Positions 9,114-17,836 of a DNA stretch of 64,000 nt are shown in pieces. Under the pieces are notes generated by a model. It was not told the DNA's origin, did no database searches, and worked only from the letters and a program-made list of their open reading frames with translations. The position numbers and the translations under genes were made by a program. This DNA is from Sphingomonas sp. Leaf34. GTDB lineage: Bacteria; Pseudomonadota; Alphaproteobacteria; Sphingomonadales; Sphingomonadaceae. Every line of letters begins with the position of its first letter. Position 1 is the first letter of the stretch. The DNA is taken from contig NZ_LMLC01000001.1 of NCBI RefSeq assembly GCF_001421805.1, forward strand, positions 682,001 to 746,000. The letters run 5' to 3'.

Positions 9114-10142
9114 TCAGTACGCGCGGGCGACCGCGAATTCGACCGCTTCGACCATTGTGTCCTTGGCCGCGCCGTCGGGAAACCCCGCGATCGAATCGAT
9201 CGCGCGCTGTCCGTAATGCCGCGCGCGCGCGAACGTATCGTCGATCGCGCGCGTCGACCGGATCAGCCGCACCGCCTGTTGCAGATCGGTGTCGCTGTCG
9301 CGGCGGCCCTCGACCGCGTCCTTCCAGAACGCGCGATCTTCTGCCGAGCCGCGCGCGTAGGCCAGGATCACCGGCAGCGTCATCTTGCCCTCGCGGAAAT
9401 CGTCGCCGGCGTCCTTGCCCATCGTGTCCGCGTCCGAGACATAGTCGATCGCGTCGTCGACCAGCTGGAACGCGATGCCGAGGTTGCGGCCATAGGCGTC
9501 GAGCGCGGCTTCCTCCGCCTCGGGCCGCTCCGCAACGACCGCGGCTATCCGGCACGCCGCCGCGAACAACGCCGCGGTCTTGGCACCGATGATGTCGAGA
9601 TAGCGCTCCTCGCCGAGATCGACCCGGCGTGCGGCGGTCAGCTGGTTGACCTCGCCCTCGGCGATCACCGCGCTGGTGGAGGACAGGATCTTGAGTGCTT
9701 TCAGGCTACCCGCCTCGACCATCAGCTCGAAGCTGCGGCTGAACAGGAAATCGCCGACCAGCACACTGGCGGGATTGCCCCAGATGATGTTGGCCGTGCG
9801 CTTGCCGCGGCGCAGGTCCGATCCGTCGACGACGTCGTCATGGAGCAGCGTCGCGGTGTGGATGAATTCGACCGCGGCGGCGAGCAGGTGATGCTGCGTG
9901 CCGGCATAGCCGATCAGCTGCGCGCTCGCGAGCGTCAGCATCGGCCGCATCCGCTTGCCGCCGCCCGCAATCAGGTGACCGGCGAGTTCGGGGATCAACG
10001 GGATTTCGGACTGCATCCGGCCGCGGATCACCGCGTTGACCTGATCCATGTCGCCGGACACGAGCCTGACCATCGGGTCCAGCGACGGCTGGGACTCGGG
10101 ATTGGGACGTAGGGATTCGAGGCGGTGGACGGTGGCGCTCAT
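9114..10142 (-). CDS. ispB: long-chain all-trans polyprenyl diphosphate synthase (IspB-type)
   Basis: A 342-residue cytoplasmic prenyltransferase that extends FPP with IPP units to make the ubiquinone side chain. The two Asp-rich metal motifs are DDVVD (102-106) and DDAID (229-233); GGGKRMRP (60-67) binds IPP. Residue bulk before the first motif (FIHTATLLH) fits long products, so octa- to decaprenyl is likely; Sphingomonas ubiquinone is normally Q10. The frame is open to 10490, but the extra N-terminus overlaps the divergent chorismate mutase gene, so ATG 10142 (MSATVHRLE) is chosen. Confidence 0.93.
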   Translation of the reverse strand: MSATVHRLESLRPNPESQPSLDPMVRLVSGDMDQVNAVIRGRMQSEIPLIPELAGHLIAGGGKRMRPMLTLASAQLIGYAGTQHHLLAAAVEFIHTATLLHDDVVDGSDLRRGKRTANIIWGNPASVLVGDFLFSRSFELMVEAGSLKALKILSSTSAVIAEGEVNQLTAARRVDLGEERYLDIIGAKTAALFAAACRIAAVVAERPEAEEAALDAYGRNLGIAFQLVDDAIDYVSDADTMGKDAGDDFREGKMTLPVILAYARGSAEDRAFWKDAVEGRRDSDTDLQQAVRLIRSTRAIDDTFARARHYGQRAIDSIAGFPDGAAKDTMVEAVEFAVARAY

Positions 10143-10251
10143 CTTCCCGTGCCTCTGACGCCTATGCCCCGGCAAAGCAACCCTTGCTGCCTCTTGCCGA
10201 TCCCGCATCGTGCCCGCAAAAGGCGCGGCGAACCAGTGAAAGGGTGCGTGC

Positions 10252-10539
10252 GTGGCTGACGAACTGCTGAACGGATACCGCCAGAGCATCGACAATATCG
10301 ACGCGGCGCTGATCCACATGCTCGCCGAGCGCTTCAAGGTGACGCAGGCGGTCGGCCGACACAAGGCGACGCACGGCCTGCCCGCCGCCGATCCCGGTCG
10401 CGAGGAGCGCCAGATCGCCCGGCTCCGGCAATTGGCGACCGACGCGCAGCTCGACCCGGAATTTTCTGAAAAATTCCTGCGTTTCATCATAGACGAGGTG
10501 ATCCGGCATCACGAACGCCTCGCGCACGAGCCGGGCTGA
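10252..10539 (+). CDS. chorismate mutase, AroQ type (monofunctional)
   Basis: A 95-residue all-helical AroQ domain that rearranges chorismate to prephenate for Phe/Tyr synthesis. Conserved active-site positions can be matched by spacing: R10 in the first helix (YRQSIDNID), R27, K38 (VGRHK), D47, R50/E51 (DPGREE) and the C-terminal I-x-D-E-V helix. It uses a GTG start at 10252, where the reading frame begins, 109 bases from the divergent ispB start. No prephenate dehydratase or dehydrogenase domain is fused. It ends before the membrane-lipid operon starting at 10618. Confidence 0.9.
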   Translation: MADELLNGYRQSIDNIDAALIHMLAERFKVTQAVGRHKATHGLPAADPGREERQIARLRQLATDAQLDPEFSEKFLRFIIDEVIRHHERLAHEPG

Positions 10540-10617
10540 GGCGCGGACCGGCTGACAATCCCCCCCGCCAAGCGGAGGATCGCAGGACTTCCCGCCTGAC
10601 CGTATGACGAAAACGTC

Positions 10618-11367
10618 ATGCCTGCTCCACGTGTCGATCATCCGCTCGGGCGCAATCGGTTGCGAATGCCGTGGTTTCGCCGATCCTCACTCGCTTTTGT
10701 CGGACTCGCCGTGGCGGCGGTCGGCTTCATGGGCTGGCTCGGTTATTTCGGCGGCCCGGTATTCACCGATCTCGCGCCGAGCAAGCCGGAGCGTCGCTAT
10801 GCGGTCGTGCTGCTGAGCGGAGACCTCGGGGTGAAGATCGGCATGGCCCCCCAGATCGCACGGCGGCTGGTGGCGGACGGAGTGCCCGTGGTCGCTGTCA
10901 ACACGCTGACCTATCTGCGCAAGACCCGGACGCCAGCGGACATCACGACGTTGATCGCGCGCGCCGAACAACGCGCGTTGCGGTTCGGACATACCGACCG
11001 GGTCGTGCTGATCGGCCAGTCGTTCGGCGCGGACATGCTCCATGTCGGCTTGGTCGGACTGCCCCCACCGCTGCGCACGAAGATCGCCAGGGTCGCGCTG
11101 ATCGTACCCGAGGACACCGTTCAGTTTCGCGCATCGCCGAGCGAGGTGTTCGACATCTGGACGCCGACCACCGCAGCGTTGCCGACCGCGCGCCGGCTTA
11201 TCTGGGCGCCGTTGTTGTGCGTCCAGGGCGCCGACGAAATCGACAGTCTTTGCCCGCTGTTAACGCAGGCCAATGCAACGCGGGTCGCGCTGCCCGGTGG
11301 ACATCCGCTTCACCGCGACGCCGACGCGCTCTACGACGTGATATGGCGGTTCGTGTCCGCGGGGTGA
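10618..11367 (+). CDS. VirJ/AcvB-like alpha/beta hydrolase, probable aminoacyl-phosphatidylglycerol hydrolase
   Basis: A 249-residue protein with an N-terminal membrane anchor (about residues 24-43) followed by a periplasmic alpha/beta-hydrolase domain of the VirJ class. The nucleophile elbow is GQSFGAD with S135; a C-terminal GGHPLH gives the likely catalytic H229, and an Asp in GADEID is a candidate acid. Family knowledge: AcvB of Agrobacterium cleaves lysyl-phosphatidylglycerol and sits with the MprF homologue LpiA. Here an MprF gene lies one gene downstream, which supports the same role. This is the short single-domain form. ATG 10618 follows no strong ribosome site; ATG 10669 is an alternative that keeps the anchor. 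Confidence 0.75.
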   Translation: MPAPRVDHPLGRNRLRMPWFRRSSLAFVGLAVAAVGFMGWLGYFGGPVFTDLAPSKPERRYAVVLLSGDLGVKIGMAPQIARRLVADGVPVVAVNTLTYLRKTRTPADITTLIARAEQRALRFGHTDRVVLIGQSFGADMLHVGLVGLPPPLRTKIARVALIVPEDTVQFRASPSEVFDIWTPTTAALPTARRLIWAPLLCVQGADEIDSLCPLLTQANATRVALPGGHPLHRDADALYDVIWRFVSAG

Positions 11368-11377
11368 GGATCGATTG

Positions 11378-11779
11378 ATGGTTGCTGCATTGTTGGCGCT
11401 CGCGGTGCTCGCGGGAGGCCCCGCCCCCGCGTCTCCTGTCGACGGAACCTGGCACAATCCGAAAAACAGCGTGGCCGTGAAGACCGGCGTCTGCCCCGAC
11501 AGGACGGCTGGCGACACGCTGTGCGGCTGGGTCGTTCGCGCCGATGACGAGGCGCAGGCGGATGCGCGCGACGGTGGCACGCCGAAGCTGATCGGCGCGG
11601 CGCTGCTGCGCGACTACAGGCCCAGCGGGCACAACAAATGGTCCGGGGAGATTTTTGTCCCCGACATGGGCCGGACGTTCGGCTCGACGCTGACGCTGGT
11701 CGACGCGAACACGATCGCCGTGAAGGGCTGTCTGGTCGGCGGGTTCTTCTGCAAGACGCAGACGTGGCACCGCGGTTGA
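11378..11779 (+). CDS. DUF2147 family exported protein
   Basis: A 133-residue small periplasmic protein. A Sec signal covers roughly residues 1-20 (ALLALAVLAGG, cleaved near PAPAS). The mature part shows the DUF2147 layout: an opening GTW, a LCGWVV segment, a central LRDYRP, then IFVPDMGRTFGSTLTL and a closing KTQTWHR. The fold is expected to be a small beta-barrel; no reaction is known. It starts 10 bases after the VirJ-like gene and stops 5 bases before mprF, so it is the middle gene of an operon concerned with phosphatidylglycerol modification. TTG at 11375 is in frame, but ATG 11378 is preferred. Confidence 0.85.
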   Translation: MVAALLALAVLAGGPAPASPVDGTWHNPKNSVAVKTGVCPDRTAGDTLCGWVVRADDEAQADARDGGTPKLIGAALLRDYRPSGHNKWSGEIFVPDMGRTFGSTLTLVDANTIAVKGCLVGGFFCKTQTWHRG

Positions 11780-11784
11780 CGCGC

Positions 11785-14313
11785 ATGGCCCGGATACGCG
11801 ACTGGATCGCACACCGCCGTGGCACGCTGATCGCGCTGGCGGTGCTGATCGTCGCAGTGATCGGCTTCGCGGCGATCCACAAGCTGACCGCCGAAATCCG
11901 GCTGTCCGAAGTGCGCGCGGCGTTCGCAGCGCTCGGCTGGCCCGAATTGTCCGCATCGATCGCGCTGACCATCGTCAGCTACATCGCGCTGACCTTCTAC
12001 GACACGATCGCGCTGAAGGTGATCGGCCACCCGTTGCCATGGCGCACGGCTGCGGTCGCATCGTTCACGAGCTATACGATCAGCCACAATCTCGGCCTGG
12101 CGATGCTGACCGGGGGCTCGGCGCGCTATCGCGTCTATAGCCGCGCCGGTCTCGACGAGGCAGCGGTGGCACGCGTCGTGCTGATCGCGGGCGTGACATT
12201 CTGGGCGGGCGTCATCGCCGTCGCCAGCCTGTCGATGGCGATCCATCCCGGCATGCTGCCGATCGTCGACTGGACGATACCGCCGCTGCTCGAGCGAGCG
12301 ATCGGAATCGCGATCCCGCTCGCGATGCTGGGGATCGTCCTGCGCTTCCGCCGTGGTGGCGCGCTCGGGCTGTTCGGCTGGCGGCTGCCGCTGCCAAACT
12401 GGCGACAGGCGCTGGCGCTGCTCCTGGTCTCGACGGTCGACCTCGCGGCGGCCAGCGCCGCGCTGTTCGTGCTGCTGCCCCACGCGTCGCCCGCGCTCTA
12501 TCCGGTGCTGTTCCTCGGCTATGCGGTGGCGATCGTCGTCGCGCTGATCAGCCACGTGCCCGGCGGGCTCGGCGTGTTCGAGGCGGTCATCATCGCGGCG
12601 ATGCCCGAGAACAACGCGACCATCCTCGCCGCGCTGCTCGCCTATCGGATCATCTACTATGTCGCGCCGCTGATCCTGGCGGCGGTGTTGATGGCGTTCC
12701 ACGAGGGCAAGCAGTGGCGCGGCCGCGGGGCCGATCCGCTGACGATCGCGTTGCCGCTCGCGCCGCTGCTGCTGGGCGTACTGGTGTTCCTCAGCGGTGC
12801 GATGCTGCTCGTGTCGGGCGCGCTACCCGCGGCGCCCGGCCGGATGGACACGCTCGCGACGATCCTGCCGCTGCCGATCAGCGAGATGGCGCATGTCGCG
12901 GCAAGCCTCGTCGGCGTCATGCTGCTGCTGGTTGCGCTGGGGCTGTACCGACGGCTCGACGGTGCGTTCTGGGCGGCGCGGCTGCTGCTGATCGCAGGCG
13001 CGCTGCTATCGATCGCCAAGGGCCTCGATTACGAGGAGGCGACGATCCTGCTGCTCACCACCGCCGCGCTGCAATGGACAAGGGCGGCGTTCTACCGGCG
13101 GACGCGGCTGACCGCGGAGCCGCTGTCGCCCGAGTGGCTGGTCGGGGTCGGCGCGGCGATCGGCCTGTCGGTGCTGATTGGCTTCTTCGCCTATCGCCGG
13201 GTCGGGTATTCGAGCGATCTGTGGTGGCAGTTCGAGACCAACGCCAATGCCTCGCGCTTCCTGCGCACCAGCCTCGCGGTCGGACTGTTGCTGATCGGCG
13301 CGTCGATCTGGCGGCTGTTCGCGGCGGCGCCGGTGCCAGTGGTGCACGACATGCTGCCCGACGACGTCGCGACCGCGGCGCTTGCGCATGCCGACCGCAC
13401 CGACGCGATGCTCGCCTTCACCGGCGACAAGCGCTTCCTGGTATCGGACAGCAGCGATGCGTTCCTGATGTACCAGGTCAAGGGCGCGAGCTGGATCGTG
13501 ATCGGCGATCCGGTCGGCCCGTCGGAGGCCTGGTCCGAACTCCTCTGGGCGATCCGCGCGCGCGCAGACGCCGCGCAAGGGCGGCTGCTGCTGTACCAGA
13601 TCGGCCTGCGCATCGTGCCGATCGCAATCGAGATGGGGCTCAAGCTCGTCAAATATGGCGAGGAGGCGACCGTCGAACTCGATGGCTTTACGCTCGAGAC
13701 GCCCGAGATGCGCAGCGTGCGCAAGGCCAGCCGCGTGGCCGAGCGGGCCGGCGCCGCGTTTGCGGTGGTCCCCGCCGCCGAGATGCCCGCAATCATCCCA
13801 GAACTGCAGGCGATCTCCGACTGGTGGCTCGCCGACAAGGATCACGCCGAGAAGAGCTTCAGCGTCGGCCGGTTCGAGTCGGGCTATCTGGCGAAGTTCG
13901 ACTGCGCGGTGGTGCGGATCGAAGGACGCGTGGTCGCCTTCGCCAACATCTGGGGGACGCCCAACAAGCAGGAACTATCGGTCGACCTGATGCGCCACGC
14001 CGCGGACATGCCGCAAGGTGGCATGGATTTCCTGTTCACGCGGCTGATGCTGTGGGGACACGAGCACGGCTATCGGCATTTCTCGCTCGGGATGGCGCCG
14101 CTGTCGGGGATCGAGGCGCGGCGGCTGTCACCGACCTGGTCGAAGGTCGCCGCGTTCCTGTTCCGCCACGGCGAGCGATTCTACGGCTTTGCCGGCCTGC
14201 GCGCATACAAGGAGAAATTCCGGCCGAACTGGACGCCGCGGTACATCGCGTCGCCGGGCGGCACGTCGCTGTTGCGCGGACTGATCGATTTGCAGGCTTT
14301 GGTGAGCCGGTAA
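11785..14313 (+). CDS. mprF: MprF/LpiA-like bifunctional phosphatidylglycerol aminoacyltransferase/flippase
   Basis: An 842-residue inner-membrane protein. The N-terminal ~530 residues contain about 12-14 hydrophobic segments forming the flippase module. The C-terminal ~300 residues are the soluble DUF2156 GNAT-like domain that transfers an amino acid from aminoacyl-tRNA to phosphatidylglycerol (KYGEEATVELDGFTLE, SFSVGRF and FANIWG segments visible). The family makes lysyl- or alanyl-PG, lowers surface charge and protects against cationic peptides and acid. The length matches MprF (840-870). ATG 11785 lies just after the DUF2147 stop; GTG 11764 is a possible earlier start. Which amino acid it transfers cannot be told from sequence. 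Confidence 0.92.
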   Translation: MARIRDWIAHRRGTLIALAVLIVAVIGFAAIHKLTAEIRLSEVRAAFAALGWPELSASIALTIVSYIALTFYDTIALKVIGHPLPWRTAAVASFTSYTISHNLGLAMLTGGSARYRVYSRAGLDEAAVARVVLIAGVTFWAGVIAVASLSMAIHPGMLPIVDWTIPPLLERAIGIAIPLAMLGIVLRFRRGGALGLFGWRLPLPNWRQALALLLVSTVDLAAASAALFVLLPHASPALYPVLFLGYAVAIVVALISHVPGGLGVFEAVIIAAMPENNATILAALLAYRIIYYVAPLILAAVLMAFHEGKQWRGRGADPLTIALPLAPLLLGVLVFLSGAMLLVSGALPAAPGRMDTLATILPLPISEMAHVAASLVGVMLLLVALGLYRRLDGAFWAARLLLIAGALLSIAKGLDYEEATILLLTTAALQWTRAAFYRRTRLTAEPLSPEWLVGVGAAIGLSVLIGFFAYRRVGYSSDLWWQFETNANASRFLRTSLAVGLLLIGASIWRLFAAAPVPVVHDMLPDDVATAALAHADRTDAMLAFTGDKRFLVSDSSDAFLMYQVKGASWIVIGDPVGPSEAWSELLWAIRARADAAQGRLLLYQIGLRIVPIAIEMGLKLVKYGEEATVELDGFTLETPEMRSVRKASRVAERAGAAFAVVPAAEMPAIIPELQAISDWWLADKDHAEKSFSVGRFESGYLAKFDCAVVRIEGRVVAFANIWGTPNKQELSVDLMRHAADMPQGGMDFLFTRLMLWGHEHGYRHFSLGMAPLSGIEARRLSPTWSKVAAFLFRHGERFYGFAGLRAYKEKFRPNWTPRYIASPGGTSLLRGLIDLQALVSR

Positions 14314-14332
14314 GGCTTGCTAGGGCGCGCCC

Positions 14333-14992
14333 ATGAGCTTCCTCCTCGCAATCGAAGGCGCCGACGGCGCGGGCAAGGCCACCGCCTCGGCGCTGGTGGT
14401 CGAACAGATGCGCGCCGCCGGCCGCACCGCCGACGTCGTATCGTTTCCGCGCTACACCGAAACGGTCGGCGGCTGGGCGCTCGGCGCCATGCTGGCAGGC
14501 ACGCTGCCGCGCGGCACGTCGCCCAAGGCGGCGGCCGTGCTCTACGCGCTCGACCGGATGGAATCGCGCGATCACCTGCTGGCGACGATGGCCGCGAACG
14601 ACGTCGTCGTGTTCGACCGCTACATCGCATCGAACATGGCGTATCAGGCGGCGCAGGTTCCCGCGGACGAGGCCGACGCGATGATGGCATGGATCGCCCA
14701 TCTCGAGACGGGCTCGTTCGCGCTGCCGACGCCCGATCTGTCGGTGTATCTCGATACGCCTGCCGCGATTGCCCGCGGGCTGATCCTGAAGAAGCGCAAA
14801 CGCTCCTACACCGACGATGCGTTCGATGCGTACGAGGCGGATACCGGGCTGCAGGATCGGGTACGTACCAATTATGCGGCGATGGCGCAGGCCGGACTGC
14901 TCGGGCGCTGGGCAACGGTATCGACTGTTGTGGACGGCGCGTCGCGCCCGCCCGCCGATATCGCGGCGGAGATCGTCGCGCTCCTGGACTGA
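14333..14992 (+). CDS. thymidylate-kinase-like P-loop nucleotide kinase
   Basis: A 219-residue dTMP-kinase-family protein expected to phosphorylate a (deoxy)nucleoside monophosphate. The P-loop EGADGAGKAT is at residues 8-17; the FDRYIASN segment is the conserved DR(Y) substrate motif, and LKKRKRSYT around residue 150 looks like a basic LID region. The usual Ser/Thr after the P-loop Lys is Ala here, a variant also seen in some thymidylate-kinase subgroups. A canonical tmk normally sits near holB, so this may be a second, specialised kinase. It follows mprF by 19 bases on the same strand and could be cotranscribed. Confidence 0.8.
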   Translation: MSFLLAIEGADGAGKATASALVVEQMRAAGRTADVVSFPRYTETVGGWALGAMLAGTLPRGTSPKAAAVLYALDRMESRDHLLATMAANDVVVFDRYIASNMAYQAAQVPADEADAMMAWIAHLETGSFALPTPDLSVYLDTPAAIARGLILKKRKRSYTDDAFDAYEADTGLQDRVRTNYAAMAQAGLLGRWATVSTVVDGASRPPADIAAEIVALLD

Positions 14993-15093
14993 AGCGCTCG
15001 CGCTTCCCGAACCCCGCCCGTGTGGCGCGTCGGTCTGGATCGTTTTTCCATTTGCGATCAAGCCGGGTTTTGCAGCGGATCAAAAATTCCGCA

Positions 15094-15132
15094 TTGCAGC
15101 AAAATCAAACGCCATTACTTAGCACGCTAATG
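15094..15132 (+). promoter_or_regulatory. predicted marR promoter and autoregulatory palindrome
   Basis: TTGCAG (15094-15099), a 16-base spacer and TACTTA (15116-15121) resemble a -35/-10 pair. An inverted repeat TTAGC-AC-GCTAA (15119-15130) overlaps the -10 box and the A of the marR ATG. MarR proteins commonly bind short palindromes at their own promoter. If the promoter is right, the transcript would start at or within a base or two of the ATG, giving a leaderless message; there is indeed no Shine-Dalgarno. This is inference from position and symmetry only. Confidence 0.45.
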
Positions 15133-15582
15133 ACTTCGCCCCGTGCTACACTGGAATCGTCCTACGCCCGAACGCTCCTGCCGCTCGCGCGGTCGTGGCG
15201 GCAGGCCGCGGATCGCGCGCTCCGCGATATGAGCGTTTCAGCCTCGACCGGCTGGGCACTGGTTCAGGTCGGCCGGCTCGGCGACGATGTGCGCCAGACC
15301 GATCTCGCGCATCAACTCGATGTCACCCAGGCCTCGCTGGTCCGCTCGATCGACCAGATGAGCGCTGCCGGGCTGGTCGAGCGCCACCGCGATCCCGTCG
15401 ATGCACGCGTCAGCCGGATCCGTCTCACCGATCACGGCCGTGCGCTCGTGACCAGGATCGAAGCCAAGTTCGCGAGCCTGCGCCACGCCATGCTCGACGA
15501 CGTGTCCGATACGGATCTCGCCACCGCGCTACGCGTCGCCGAACGGCTGGGCGCACGGTTCATGGCGGATCGCGCGCGATGA
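15130..15582 (+). CDS. MarR family transcriptional regulator of the efflux operon
   Basis: A 150-residue winged-helix regulator. The DNA-binding core is visible at about residues 50-105: QTDLAHQLDVTQASLVRSID for the recognition region, then the wing with DPVDARVSRIRLTDHG, which carries the diagnostic D-x-R-x3-x-L-T motif. Helices at both ends form the dimer. It heads a six-gene run and its stop overlaps the next start (ATGA at 15579), so it probably represses the whole operon and is released by an aromatic acid or drug, as for SlyA/MarR regulators of other FUSC pumps. The longer upstream frame is a shadow of the dTMP kinase gene. Confidence 0.88.
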   Translation: MTSPRATLESSYARTLLPLARSWRQAADRALRDMSVSASTGWALVQVGRLGDDVRQTDLAHQLDVTQASLVRSIDQMSAAGLVERHRDPVDARVSRIRLTDHGRALVTRIEAKFASLRHAMLDDVSDTDLATALRVAERLGARFMADRAR

Positions 15583-17633
15583 GCCTCGCCCGGTTCGGCG
15601 GCAAGGAGGCGCTCTTCTCCGCCAAATGCTTCGTCGCCGCGATCCTCGCTTATTACATCGCGCTGAGGATCGGCCTGACGCGCCCCTATTGGGCGGTGAC
15701 GACCTCGTACATCGTCGCCCAGCCGCTTGCGGGTGCCGTCTTGTCGAAGGCGGTATTTCGCGTCGCAGGCACCGTGCTCGGCGCGATCGCCGCCGTGGTG
15801 CTGGTACCCAACCTGGTCAACGCCCCCGAACTCCTGTCGCTCGGCCTCGCCTTGTGGCTCGGGCTGTGCCTCTACGTATCGCTGCTCGACCGGACGCCGC
15901 GCGCGTATCTGTTCCTGCTTGCGGGCTATACCGCGAGCATCATCGGCTTTCCCGCGGTCAGCACGCCCGGCGCGGTGTTCACGATCGCCGCGCTGCGCGT
16001 GCAGGAGATCACGATCGGGATTCTCTGCGGCAGCCTGATCCACGGCTTCGTCTTCCCGCAGACCGTGACCGCGACCCTGCTCGCGCGGATCGATGCGATC
16101 CTGGCGGATGCCGAACGCTGGTCGCGCGATTCGCTGGCGGGGGCATCCGATGCCGCGCTCGACCGCGATCGCCGGCGGCTTGCACTCGACATCAACGAGC
16201 TGCACCAGCTCTCGATCCACCTCCCGTTCGACACCGCGCGCCTGTTGCCGCGCACGCGGACGTTGCGTGCACTGCAGGCGGAGTTGTCGATGGTGTTGCC
16301 GCTGGCCAGCGCCGTCGACGACCGTATCGTCGAGCTGAAACGTGGCGCCGACGCGCCGCGTCCCGAAGCGCTGGCGCTGATCGGGGATGTCCGCGAGTGG
16401 CTGCGCGAACCGCCCGAGGTCTCGCACCGCGCGGCAACCGCGGACGCACTGATCGCTCGCGCGCGCGCGCTGGAGCCACCCGCCGACGAGACGCTGATCT
16501 GGCGCGATGCGTTGCGGCTCAGCCTGCTCGCAAGGCTTGGCGAACTGGTCGATGCGCACCGCAACACGCGCGACTTGCGCGACCAGATGCGCTCGCCGTC
16601 ACGCGCGCCGGTCACCCCCGCCGTCGCCCGCCTGCTCGCCCGGATCGCCCGGCGACCGCTGCACCGCGACCGCGGCATCGCGTTGCGCGCCGCCGCGGGA
16701 ACGGTCGCAACGATCCTGCTCGGCTGCGTGTTCTGGATCGGCACCGGCTGGGCGGACGGCGCCGGCGCGGTGCTGATCGCAGGCGTATGCTGCGCGCTGT
16801 TCGGTAACAGCGACGATCCTGCGCCAGCGATCATGGCGTTCTTCTACGGGACCATCATCGGACTGGTCGTCTCGGCGGTCTACGCATTCGCGATCGTGCC
16901 GCGCGTGACCGATTTCGTGACGCTGGCCGCGGTCCTCGCGCCGCCGATGCTTATCGGCGGGATGTTCCTTGCACGCCCGTCGACCTTGCTCGTGACGCTC
17001 GGCGCCTTGCTTGGCGGGTTGAATACGGTCGGGCTGAACGACCGCTTCGGCAGCGATTTCAGCAGCTTCATCAACGGCGGAATCGCGCAGCTGGTCGGCA
17101 CGTTGTTTGCGGTCGTCACGGTCGGACTGTTCCAGACGATCGGCGCAGACACCAGCGCGCGCCGACTGATCCGCGCAGGCTGGCGCGAACTGGCGGCGCG
17201 CAGCGATTCGATGCGCCGCCCCGATGCGGCGGGGTGGATCGCGCGAATGCTCGACCGGATCGGCTTGCTCGCGCCGCGGCTCGCATTGCAGGGCGAGGAT
17301 CCAGGCAAACCGCTGCTCGACGCGCTCACCGATCTGCGCGTTGGCGTGGCGGTCGGCGAACTCAAGCAATTGCGGCTCGACGGCACGCCCGACGAGGCCG
17401 CGATGATCACGCCGGTGCTGCGCGGGATAGGCCTGCATTACCGCGCGCTGCGCCCTGACGAGCCTGCGCCGCCGGAGCCCGAACTGCTCGCCGGGATCGA
17501 CAGCGCGATGACCGGCTTGGCGACCAGCACGCCCGATCGTCCGCTTGATCGACGTCGCACCAGCGTACTCGCGCTGACCTCGCTTCGTCGCAACCTGTTC
17601 CCGCAGGCGCCAGCGTACGGGGCGCCGGCATGA
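15579..17633 (+). CDS. FUSC family inner-membrane efflux protein (AaeB-like)
   Basis: A 684-residue membrane protein with the two-block FUSC layout: about five or six hydrophobic helices at residues 15-165, a long soluble helical region, then another membrane block at about 365-530 and a cytoplasmic tail. In relatives such as AaeB this is the pump that exports p-hydroxybenzoate-type aromatic acids with an HlyD partner. ATG 15579 overlaps the marR stop by four bases, and its own stop overlaps the DUF1656 gene (ATGA at 17630). The open frame runs back to 15195, but that part is the marR gene in another frame. Confidence 0.9.
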   Translation: MSLARFGGKEALFSAKCFVAAILAYYIALRIGLTRPYWAVTTSYIVAQPLAGAVLSKAVFRVAGTVLGAIAAVVLVPNLVNAPELLSLGLALWLGLCLYVSLLDRTPRAYLFLLAGYTASIIGFPAVSTPGAVFTIAALRVQEITIGILCGSLIHGFVFPQTVTATLLARIDAILADAERWSRDSLAGASDAALDRDRRRLALDINELHQLSIHLPFDTARLLPRTRTLRALQAELSMVLPLASAVDDRIVELKRGADAPRPEALALIGDVREWLREPPEVSHRAATADALIARARALEPPADETLIWRDALRLSLLARLGELVDAHRNTRDLRDQMRSPSRAPVTPAVARLLARIARRPLHRDRGIALRAAAGTVATILLGCVFWIGTGWADGAGAVLIAGVCCALFGNSDDPAPAIMAFFYGTIIGLVVSAVYAFAIVPRVTDFVTLAAVLAPPMLIGGMFLARPSTLLVTLGALLGGLNTVGLNDRFGSDFSSFINGGIAQLVGTLFAVVTVGLFQTIGADTSARRLIRAGWRELAARSDSMRRPDAAGWIARMLDRIGLLAPRLALQGEDPGKPLLDALTDLRVGVAVGELKQLRLDGTPDEAAMITPVLRGIGLHYRALRPDEPAPPEPELLAGIDSAMTGLATSTPDRPLDRRRTSVLALTSLRRNLFPQAPAYGAPA

Positions 17634-17836
17634 CCGGAGAGATTTCGATCGCCGGCGTCTATTTGCCGAGCATCCTGCTGCTCGCGGTCGCCGCAGTGAT
17701 CCTCACCGGAATCGCCACCCGCCTGCTCGCCTTCGCCGGCGCCTATCGCGCGGTCACCTACCGACCGCTCGTCGACCTTGCCGTGTTCATCCTCATCCTC
17801 GGGCTGCTCGCCCTGCTCACCGGACCTTCCGCATGA
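17630..17836 (+). CDS. DUF1656 small membrane protein (AaeX-like)
   Basis: A 68-residue inner-membrane protein with two hydrophobic helices (about residues 8-28 and 42-63) and the EISIAGVYLPS opening typical of DUF1656. These proteins always sit between a FUSC pump and an HlyD-type adaptor; AaeX of Escherichia coli is the named member and its exact job is unknown. Both ends overlap neighbours by ATGA, so it is translationally coupled to each. Confidence 0.9.
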   Translation: MTGEISIAGVYLPSILLLAVAAVILTGIATRLLAFAGAYRAVTYRPLVDLAVFILILGLLALLTGPSA

